13,892 bases of DNA from NCBI GenBank assembly GCA_017618625.1, contig JAFZTV010000078.1, positions 1 through 13,892 of the forward strand, in the 5' to 3' direction. Made by a program: the position numbers and the translations under genes. The notes under the pieces are model-generated. The model did not search any database, had not been told where the DNA came from, and was given only the letters and a program-made list of their open reading frames with translations. Shown here one piece after another: positions 1 to 4,991 of this stretch. Position 1 is the first letter of the stretch; each line of letters opens with the position of its first letter. This DNA comes from Bacteroidales bacterium. Its GTDB lineage: Bacteria > Bacteroidota > Bacteroidia > Bacteroidales > P3.

Positions 1-4
1 ATAG

Positions 5-57
5 GTTGATATGTTGATATGTTGATATGTTGTTTGGTGATTAGTGATTAGTGATTA
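5..57. repeat. Two adjacent tandem microrepeats (8-bp and 7-bp units)
   Basis: The octamer GTTGATAT occurs three times in a row at 5-28, followed by a partial copy GTTG at 29-32. The heptamer GTGATTA then occurs three times at 37-57. AT-rich variations on AAACTTA follow to about 120. The stretch lies downstream of the aguB stop codon and I see no gene in 1-131. Slippage-type repeats of this kind are common in Bacteroidetes intergenic DNA and I assign no function. Confidence 0.8.
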
Positions 58-131
58 GACAAATGTTTTTTACTAACCACTTAAAACTTACAGCTTAAAA
101 CTCAAAACTTGAAACTTAATACGGCACGCAC

Positions 132-998
132 CTAATCAATATATCTCTTCGTAATCAAATCGTAGCTGTCGATGCGTCTGTCGCGCAGGTAGGGCCAGTG
201 GCGGCGGTAGTGGTCGCTTTCGTCGAGGTCGAGTTCTTCGACATGCAGCGCCTCCTCGAGATGCGGCGCCTGGTAGAGGACACGTCCGAAGGCGTTGGTG
301 ATGAAGCTGCCGCCCCAGAACTGCATTCCTCCCTCCTTACCAGTACGGTTCACCGAAATGACCGGCACTCCGTTGGCCACCGAGTGAGCCCTCTGGATTG
401 TCTGCCAAGCCTCGTACTGCTCGCGGTTGTCGTGTTCGTTCTGACGCTCGTCCCAGCCTATGGCCGTCGGGAAGAAAAGCATCTCGGCGCCCTTCAGGGC
501 GGTGATACGAGCCGCTTCGGGATACCACTGATCCCAGCAAATCAAAACGCCCAAGCGTCCGAACTTGGTGTCGAAGACCTTGTAGCCGAGGTCGCCTGGC
601 GTGAAGTAGAACTTCTCGTAGTAGCCGGGGTCGTCGGGTATGTGCATCTTGCGGTATTTGCCCAAGTAGGTGCCGTCGGCGTCTATGACAGCGGTGGTGT
701 TGTGGTAGAGGCCCTCGGCACGTTTCTCGAACATCGAGAGGATGAGCACCACGCCCAGCTCTTTGGCCAGTTCGATGAAATGCTGCGAGGTCGGCCCATC
801 GGGGATAGGCTCGGCCAGCTGGAAGTTCTGGTATTTCTCCTCGTCGCAGAAATAGAGCGAGGCGAAAAGCTCCTGCAGGCAGATGATTTGAGCCCCCTGC
901 TGCGCCAACTCACGGACTTTTTCGGTGTAGCGGGCAACGTTCTCTTTTTTGTCCGCCCCGCAACTCATCTGCGCAATGCCAACTTTTACTTTTCTCAT
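132..998 (-). CDS. aguB: N-carbamoylputrescine amidase (nitrilase superfamily)
   Basis: This 288-aa protein is a carbon-nitrogen hydrolase. The family hydrolyses N-carbamoylputrescine to putrescine, CO2 and ammonia in the cytoplasm, the last step of the agmatine route to polyamines. The Glu-Lys-Cys triad is visible: E43 in LQELF, K117 in YRKMHIP, and C154 in VLICWDQWYPEAAR. The segment from DDPGYYEKFYFTPGD onward is typical of the AguB subgroup rather than of general nitrilases. Length is normal for the family and the start MRKVKVGIAQ fits the conserved first strand. The usual partner, agmatine deiminase, is not in the window and could lie beyond position 1. A TAnnTTTG promoter (1046-1053) and a terminator (1086-1114) lie upstream. 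This is the one clearly housekeeping gene here, so it marks the chromosomal edge of the accessory DNA. Substrate assignment rests on motif resemblance only. Confidence 0.88.
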   Translation of the reverse strand: MRKVKVGIAQMSCGADKKENVARYTEKVRELAQQGAQIICLQELFASLYFCDEEKYQNFQLAEPIPDGPTSQHFIELAKELGVVLILSMFEKRAEGLYHNTTAVIDADGTYLGKYRKMHIPDDPGYYEKFYFTPGDLGYKVFDTKFGRLGVLICWDQWYPEAARITALKGAEMLFFPTAIGWDERQNEHDNREQYEAWQTIQRAHSVANGVPVISVNRTGKEGGMQFWGGSFITNAFGRVLYQAPHLEEALHVEELDLDESDHYRRHWPYLRDRRIDSYDLITKRYID

Positions 999-1045
999 GT
1001 TAAGATTAATCTAAGACGAATTGTTTGATTGCGATTTTCAGGGTG

Positions 1046-1053
1046 CAAAAATA
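1046..1053 (-). promoter_or_regulatory. Bacteroidetes -7 promoter element for aguB
   Basis: Read on the minus strand this is TATTTTTG, matching TAnnTTTG. It lies 47 bp upstream of the aguB start codon. No convincing -33 TTTG at standard spacing is visible. Confidence 0.5.
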
Positions 1054-1085
1054 CGATTTTTTTGGCAGTCGTCGGGTACAGATGC

Positions 1086-1114
1086 AAAAAAAGCCCTCCC
1101 TTTTAGGGGAGGAC
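1086..1114 (-). terminator. Rho-independent terminator, minus strand, without a visible gene
   Basis: On the minus strand an 8-bp stem (1107-1114 with 1093-1100, one G-T pair) encloses a 6-nt loop and is followed by a run of seven T (1092-1086). It would stop leftward transcription just before the aguB promoter. No minus-strand gene ends to its right, so either it insulates aguB or it belonged to a gene lost when the accessory DNA arrived. Confidence 0.7.
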
Positions 1115-1208
1115 TTGGCGCGAGCGGTGGTCATAGGCACTGCCAAACTGTAAACCAAATACTTATAAACACTATGGTTAATAACTTCGCCGTCTCGGTT
1201 CTTTTTGT

Positions 1209-1216
1209 TAACTTTG
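1209..1216 (+). promoter_or_regulatory. Possible -7 promoter element upstream of fic
   Basis: The sequence TAACTTTG matches TAnnTTTG and is followed by GCA, the context seen at the other promoters here. It lies 37 bp before a 26-codon frame and 141 bp before the fic start. It may drive a longer leader transcript. Confidence 0.4.
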
Positions 1217-1323
1217 CACACTATACATGTAATAACCTCCGCCCTAACAACCTATGAATCAGTCTCAACACAACCAACGTCTTATTGCTGACTGCGTGAC
1301 GGGGCAGGAGAACGTGCAAAACG

Positions 1324-1331
1324 TATCTTTG
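1324..1331 (+). promoter_or_regulatory. -7 promoter element for fic
   Basis: TATCTTTG matches TAnnTTTG and lies 26 bp before the fic ATG at 1358, which would give a short leader. No clear -33 element is visible. Confidence 0.5.
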
Positions 1332-1357
1332 TAATTGTGACATGTATTGATTGACTT

Positions 1358-2518
1358 ATGAAAGACGGATATTTGAACTTTGACGAGTATATACGCCAAG
1401 GGGAACCGGCGCAACGCGAAAGAGCGGAGGCTTGGAGTGTTGCTATCGGCTTGCAGGCGGTCGATGGATTGAAAACCTCGGAGTATTTGCAGGATACTGC
1501 CCGCAGAAACATCGAAGGAGAAATAACCATTGATGAAGCCCGCGAGTTGGTGAAGCAATACTATGTCACCAAGACCACCCATGATGACGACGATGCCGAC
1601 AAAGAGGAAGCCGACCGCGTCTCAAGCAACATCTCGAAACTGCTGCAGACAGATGCATTCACGTACAGCGTGGCAGGATTGGCAGCCATCCATCGCGCCA
1701 TCTTCGAAGGTGTGTTCAAACATGCCGGACAGTTTCGTGAGTACGACATCTCGAAAAAAGAATGGGTGCTGCGAGGCGACTCCGTGCTGTACGGTCGCTG
1801 GCAAGACCTACGGATGGCTCTGGAGTACGACCTGGAACAGGAACGTCAGTTCTCTTACACGGATTTGGATAAAGACAGAGTGGTGGAACATATCGCACGT
1901 TTTGTGTCGGGAATATGGCAGATTCACCCGTTCAGGGAGGGCAATACCCGTACAACGGCACTCTTCACCATCAAATATCTGCGTATGCTGGGGTTTAGTG
2001 TCAATAACGACCTTTTTGCCAACCACTCTTGGTATTTCCGCAACGCGCTGGTGCGAGCCAACTACCGCAATGTTGCCAAAGGTATAGAATACGAACCGAT
2101 CTTTCTGATTCGCTTCTTCCGCAACCTGCTGCTTGGTGAGAACAACACCTTGAAGAACCGTTATATGATGGTCAATCCACCGGACGAGTGGAAAATGCCA
2201 GAGGGTGAAACAACACCCGACAAGTTGCCCGACAAGTCACCCGACAAGTCACCCGACAAGCTACCCGACAAGTTCGGTACGACCAATATGTATATCAGGA
2301 AATTGATTAAAATTATTGGCAATAGAGAAATGTCAATAAAAGAGATAATGGGCGATGCTGGTCTTAAGGACAGGGAAAGTTTTATGAATGTATATCTCAG
2401 TCCGGCCATAAAAGACAAATTTGTTCATCAACTTTACCCCGACCGCCCCAACCATCCCCGCCAGCGATACCTGCTGACGGTGAAAGGGCAGGCGCTCTAT
2501 GATGAACTAAAGCAATAG
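1358..2518 (+). CDS. fic: Fic/DOC family protein with VbhA-like N-terminus and C-terminal DNA-binding-like tail
   Basis: The 386-aa protein carries the Fic core with HPFREGNTR at residues 190-198. Fic enzymes usually transfer AMP or another phosphate-containing group to protein hydroxyls. Two canonical positions differ here: GNGR is GNTR, and the last Arg of HxFx(D/E)GNGRxxR is Ala (TRTTA), so standard AMPylation is uncertain. The N-terminus (SVAIGLQAVDGLK, then TARRNIEGEITIDEA around 47-61) resembles a built-in VbhA-type inhibitory helix, although the usual Ser/Thr four residues before the Glu is Arg. After the core come five PDK(L/S/F) tetrapeptides at 287-306, then a region resembling the winged-helix-like C-terminal domain seen in Bacteroidetes Fic proteins (ending LTVKGQALYDELKQ). 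The stop codon overlaps an AGGAGG that serves the hsdR-like remnant, so the two were once coupled. Bacteroidetes type I restriction loci often carry such a fic gene. Confidence 0.88.
   Translation: MKDGYLNFDEYIRQGEPAQRERAEAWSVAIGLQAVDGLKTSEYLQDTARRNIEGEITIDEARELVKQYYVTKTTHDDDDADKEEADRVSSNISKLLQTDAFTYSVAGLAAIHRAIFEGVFKHAGQFREYDISKKEWVLRGDSVLYGRWQDLRMALEYDLEQERQFSYTDLDKDRVVEHIARFVSGIWQIHPFREGNTRTTALFTIKYLRMLGFSVNNDLFANHSWYFRNALVRANYRNVAKGIEYEPIFLIRFFRNLLLGENNTLKNRYMMVNPPDEWKMPEGETTPDKLPDKSPDKSPDKLPDKFGTTNMYIRKLIKIIGNREMSIKEIMGDAGLKDRESFMNVYLSPAIKDKFVHQLYPDRPNHPRQRYLLTVKGQALYDELKQ
2216..2275 (+). repeat. Five tandem 12-bp repeats inside fic
   Basis: Five copies of CCCGACAAGnnn encode PDK plus L, S, S, L or F. 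The unit is a multiple of three, so copy-number changes would alter the linker between the Fic core and the C-terminal domain without breaking the frame. Confidence 0.9.
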
Positions 2519-2531
2519 GAGGACTGACACT

Positions 2532-2597
2532 ATGCCAACAGACGTAAGTGAAAAGCAGCTCGAAACCATCCTCGTGAACCACCTGAGAGAGAGTTGA
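2532..2597 (+). pseudogene. Remnant of the 5' end of a type I restriction (hsdR-like) gene
   Basis: A strong AGGAGG at 2517-2522 lies nine bases before an ATG that opens a 21-codon frame, MPTDVSEKQLETILVNHL and three more residues, then TGA. The pattern (T)D(T/V)SEKxLExxIVxxL is the usual N-terminus of HsdR-type restriction subunits in this group, which are about 1,000 residues long. The rest of the gene is absent: the following 268 bp hold only promoter-like sequence and short frames. The ribosome-binding site overlapping the fic stop shows that fic and this gene formed an operon. I infer a deletion that removed the restriction gene. A real short peptide is the alternative. Confidence 0.5.
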
Positions 2598-2612
2598 TTT
2601 CAATTTTTTTCG

Positions 2613-2620
2613 TACCTTTG
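2613..2620 (+). promoter_or_regulatory. -7 promoter element
   Basis: TACCTTTG followed by CAA, with a TTG at 2594-2596 (16 bp upstream) as a possible -33. It lies 245 bp ahead of the DUF1016 gene and may once have served a gene now lost. Confidence 0.55.
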
Positions 2621-2713
2621 CAATGTTGCAAGCATAATATATCGCAAACTCCTGATTTTGCGACTGGTGAAATCTTGTTGATAAGTCCTCCCAAGGAAAC
2701 GCCAGCAAATTAG

Positions 2714-2721
2714 TACCTTTG
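2714..2721 (+). promoter_or_regulatory. -7 promoter element upstream of the DUF1016 gene
   Basis: TACCTTTG followed by CAA, 144 bp before the DUF1016 start. It is the closest recognisable promoter to that gene. Confidence 0.55.
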
Positions 2722-2865
2722 CAAAATGTAAACAAACATAATTTTCATCCATAAAAGACCAAAACTTATGGCTACAATTCAGGTGTTGAAGCAATGAGCG
2801 ACATCGTCAACAGCTGGGTGTGCCTCGACTAAAATGAATCTTCTTTTTTGTAATAATAGTGACTG

Positions 2866-3903
2866 ATGGCCAAAGAAATAGCAACAAAAGACAACTCAAA
2901 CCTTCTGCAACCATTGATTGAGAACATATCAATGGCCATCGACAATGCTCGCAGGAAGGTGGCCTCGCATATCAACGCCACGATGACCCAGGCCTATTGG
3001 CAGATTGGGAAATATATTGTGGAATATGAACAAGGAGGGCAGGCGAAGGTGGCTTACGGCACTTCAACGTTGACCGAGCTTTCGCACCAACTCACTGCAC
3101 GTTTCGGACGCGGTTTTAGTCGTCCAAACCTTGTGAATATGAGAAAGTTCTACTTGTTGTATCCAAATTGTCAGTCACTGACTGACAATTTAAGTTGGAC
3201 TCATATATGTGTTTTGATGCAAGCCGATAATGACCTGGAACGCAGTTTCTATGAAAAGGAGTGTATCGCCCAGAAATGGGATGTACGAACCTTGAGACGG
3301 CAGATGAGTTCAGCCTTGTATCTCCGTTTGGCGGCCAGCAAAGACAAGGAGGGTGTGCTCGCATTGGCCAAAGAAGGCATCACCGTTCAGAAAGCGGAGG
3401 ATGTGGTTCGTGACAGCTACACTTTAGAATTTCTCGGAATACCGGAAGACTATCGCTACTCGGAAACTCTGTTGGAACAGCGTATTATTGATAACCTGCA
3501 GATGTTCCTGCTCGAGATGGGCAAGGGATTCACCTTCGTCAAACGGCAATATCCCATTCCCGTCAACAATCGTCACTATCATTGCGATTTGGTGTTCTAT
3601 CACCGCATTTTGCGCTGTTTTGTGTTGATTGACTTGAAGCGAGATGGTGTGCAGCACGAGGACATCGGCCAAATGAATATGTATCTCGGCTATTTTGCCA
3701 AAGAAGAGAACCAACCCGATGACAATCCCCCTATTGGTATCATCCTATCGCACTACAAGGATGACCTGCTGGTGGAATATGCAACCTACGGCTTGAACAC
3801 AAACCTTTTTGTGTCGAAATACGAACTATATCTGCCCGATGCCGAGCGTTTGAGGCAGATTGTGGGACGCATTGTGAATGAAGAAGAATCAAAAACTGAA
3901 TAG
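2866..3903 (+). CDS. DUF1016/YhcG-family PD-(D/E)XK nuclease
   Basis: The 345-aa protein is full length for the DUF1016 (YhcG) family. Residues 15-115 form the helical N-terminal domain, with the family-typical YWQIGKYIVEYEQGG, LTARFGRGFSRPNLVNMRKFY and LSWTH. Residues 190-335 form the C-terminal nuclease fold: E204 in LLEQRIIDNLQMFLLEMGKGF, D241 in CDLVFYHR, D256-L-K258 in VLIDLKRD, and GQMNMYLGYF. Members are commonly found inside or beside type I restriction-modification loci in Bacteroidetes and are thought to be nucleases, but their exact role is not settled. Here it follows fic and an hsdR-like remnant, which supports origin in such a locus. No Shine-Dalgarno sequence precedes the ATG. 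The nearest -7 element is at 2714. A 27-nt perfect palindrome lies in the coding sequence at 3165-3191. A bidirectional terminator lies 193 bp downstream. Confidence 0.9.
   Translation: MAKEIATKDNSNLLQPLIENISMAIDNARRKVASHINATMTQAYWQIGKYIVEYEQGGQAKVAYGTSTLTELSHQLTARFGRGFSRPNLVNMRKFYLLYPNCQSLTDNLSWTHICVLMQADNDLERSFYEKECIAQKWDVRTLRRQMSSALYLRLAASKDKEGVLALAKEGITVQKAEDVVRDSYTLEFLGIPEDYRYSETLLEQRIIDNLQMFLLEMGKGFTFVKRQYPIPVNNRHYHCDLVFYHRILRCFVLIDLKRDGVQHEDIGQMNMYLGYFAKEENQPDDNPPIGIILSHYKDDLLVEYATYGLNTNLFVSKYELYLPDAERLRQIVGRIVNEEESKTE
3165..3191. repeat. Perfect palindrome within the DUF1016 gene
   Basis: Arms AAATTGTCAGTCA (3165-3177) and its reverse complement (3179-3191) flank one central base. 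It encodes part of NCQSLTDNL. It could form a hairpin in mRNA or a cruciform in DNA, or be a by-product of codon choice. Confidence 0.85.
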
Positions 3904-4028
3904 CGCAACAAGCAAAAATCCTATAAAAATATGCCTGGCAACTGGAATACTACAGAAACCACTACGGAGAAACGGGAAAAAACACTTCGGATGTTGCACA
4001 AGTGAGAGAAAACAATAGTAAGCACTAA

Positions 4029-4066
4029 ACAGGACAAACAATCCACAGGAGAAAAAGACCCGTCCC
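4029..4066. repeat. 38-bp direct repeat, copy 1
   Basis: By hand alignment it matches 4939-4976 at 33 of 38 positions. Both copies begin with the identical 17 nt ACAGGACAAACAATCCA and share GAAAAAGAC and GTCCC further on. The offset is exactly 910 bp with no gap. Each copy contains a GGAC...GTCC inverted pair. The two copies bracket the orphan nuclease-like gene and the terminator. Confidence 0.85.
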
Positions 4067-4096
4067 AGAACTCGTTTCCCAAATTTCCCGAAATTT

Positions 4097-4134
4097 AAAA
4101 CAACAGGCGGCTCGTTTGAGTCGCCTGTTGTTTT
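4097..4134. terminator. Bidirectional Rho-independent terminator
   Basis: A 17-bp stem (4097-4113 with 4118-4134, one G-T pair) with a GTTT loop. It is followed on the plus strand by a T-rich tract to about 4145 and flanked on the other side by an A-rich tract that reads as T on the minus strand. It lies between the convergent DUF1016 gene and the minus-strand nuclease-like gene and can serve both. Confidence 0.9.
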
Positions 4135-4195
4135 CTTATTTTGTTGTTGTGACAAGCGACGAAAGGTTGGCTGCCTCAACGATTATTAAAGCCTC

Positions 4196-4918
4196 CTATT
4201 TTAGCCTCAATATATGATGCTCATCCCCCCTCTTATATCGTCCATTAATCAAGTAAATCCTGTTGAATAAACTGCCGTGAAACAACCCTTCATTTAGTGC
4301 CATAGTACTAAACTCAGTGGGGGGGATAAATACAGCAAGCCAATATTCTTGAATTGCGCTGTTTGCATCAATCTTTTTATACTCCGCCAATTTCCCCTCT
4401 TTTCTCTCAACAGCATCTTTTATACACTTTGAATCTGCATGGAACTCGGTTCCGGTCACAGTTTCGGCTAATAAAAATTGATCGATAATTTCACCTGGAT
4501 AAAACGATATATGCGTTAAATGAGAGAGTTCTATTCCATTATAATCATCTCCGTAAATCTTATTTATATTATTGTCCAACATATATTGATATGCAGCGAT
4601 AATCTCCTGAGCAATCGCTTTGTGTCTTTTCATTCCGTCATCATGGCTCGCCACTCCGTATGTAATAAGACGTGGGGGCAGTTCGCTCCGATTTAGCTCC
4701 TCCTTAATTTTATTTTCTATCTTATGCCATTCATTCGACTTGCTGGTTCTTTCTGCCGGGAAGCTACGCGTAACTTCTAATCCAATCCGCTTACATTCAT
4801 AGTCAAATGTAAAATCAGGGCGTTCACTATCCTGCCAATTAGAAACCCCTATTTGTTGGAAAAGAGGTTTGACAGACTCTAGCTCTTGTTGTTTTTTGTT
4901 ATATTCTCTTTTGCACAT
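4196..4918 (-). CDS. Orphan protein with possible PD-(D/E)XK-like nuclease signature
   Basis: I do not recognise the family of this 240-aa protein. Near the N-terminus, RPDFTFDYECKRIGLEVTR (about residues 33-51) has the layout of a restriction-like core: PD, a hairpin, then a strand with E-x-T where a nuclease would have E-x-K. That leaves catalysis uncertain. No signal peptide or membrane segment is evident. The gene is clearly more AT-rich than the restriction gene upstream and uses many A/T-ending codons, which suggests separate acquisition. It starts 73 bp after the stop of the type IIG-like gene on the same strand and could be co-transcribed with it, since I see no separate TAnnTTTG element in the gap. 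It lies between two 38-bp direct repeats, so it may be a cassette. Possible roles are an accessory nuclease or another defence effector; function unknown. Confidence 0.75.
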   Translation of the reverse strand: MCKREYNKKQQELESVKPLFQQIGVSNWQDSERPDFTFDYECKRIGLEVTRSFPAERTSKSNEWHKIENKIKEELNRSELPPRLITYGVASHDDGMKRHKAIAQEIIAAYQYMLDNNINKIYGDDYNGIELSHLTHISFYPGEIIDQFLLAETVTGTEFHADSKCIKDAVERKEGKLAEYKKIDANSAIQEYWLAVFIPPTEFSTMALNEGLFHGSLFNRIYLINGRYKRGDEHHILRLK

Positions 4919-4938
4919 TTGGTTTCAGAATTACGAAG

Positions 4939-4976
4939 ACAGGACAAACAATCCATTGAAGAAAAAGACTTGTCCC
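4939..4976. repeat. 38-bp direct repeat, copy 2
   Basis: This copy lies in the 73-bp gap between the type IIG-like stop and the orphan gene start and matches 4029-4066 at 33 of 38 positions. It contains GGACAA (4942-4947) and TTGTCC (4970-4975), which could pair in the transcript across a 22-nt loop. Confidence 0.85.
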
Positions 4977-4991
4977 TGATACACTCAGTTA

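Larger units (their letters stand above)
999..1357. other. Intergenic region between divergent aguB and fic
   Basis: This 359-bp stretch holds the aguB promoter, the minus-strand terminator and two plus-strand TAnnTTTG elements (1209-1216 and 1324-1331). Between the two plus-strand elements is a 26-codon frame, ATG 1254 to TAA 1334, beginning MNQSQHNQRLIADC. It could be a leader peptide or the start of a lost gene, but I cannot identify it. Nothing else is recognisable. Confidence 0.5.
2598..2865. other. Scar-like intergenic region between the hsdR-like remnant and the DUF1016 gene
   Basis: This 268-bp stretch holds two promoter elements (2613-2620, 2714-2721) and short frames that start or end abruptly. 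One begins MATIQVLKQ at 2768 and stops after nine codons. Another frame there ends NSWVCLD with TAA at 2832. They may be broken ends of lost genes, but they are too short to identify. Confidence 0.35.

Noticed and set aside
198..1028. Long plus-strand frame opposite aguB (276 codons)
   Set aside because: It is the antisense shadow of a clear nitrilase gene, with low-complexity V/L/E-rich translation and no motifs.
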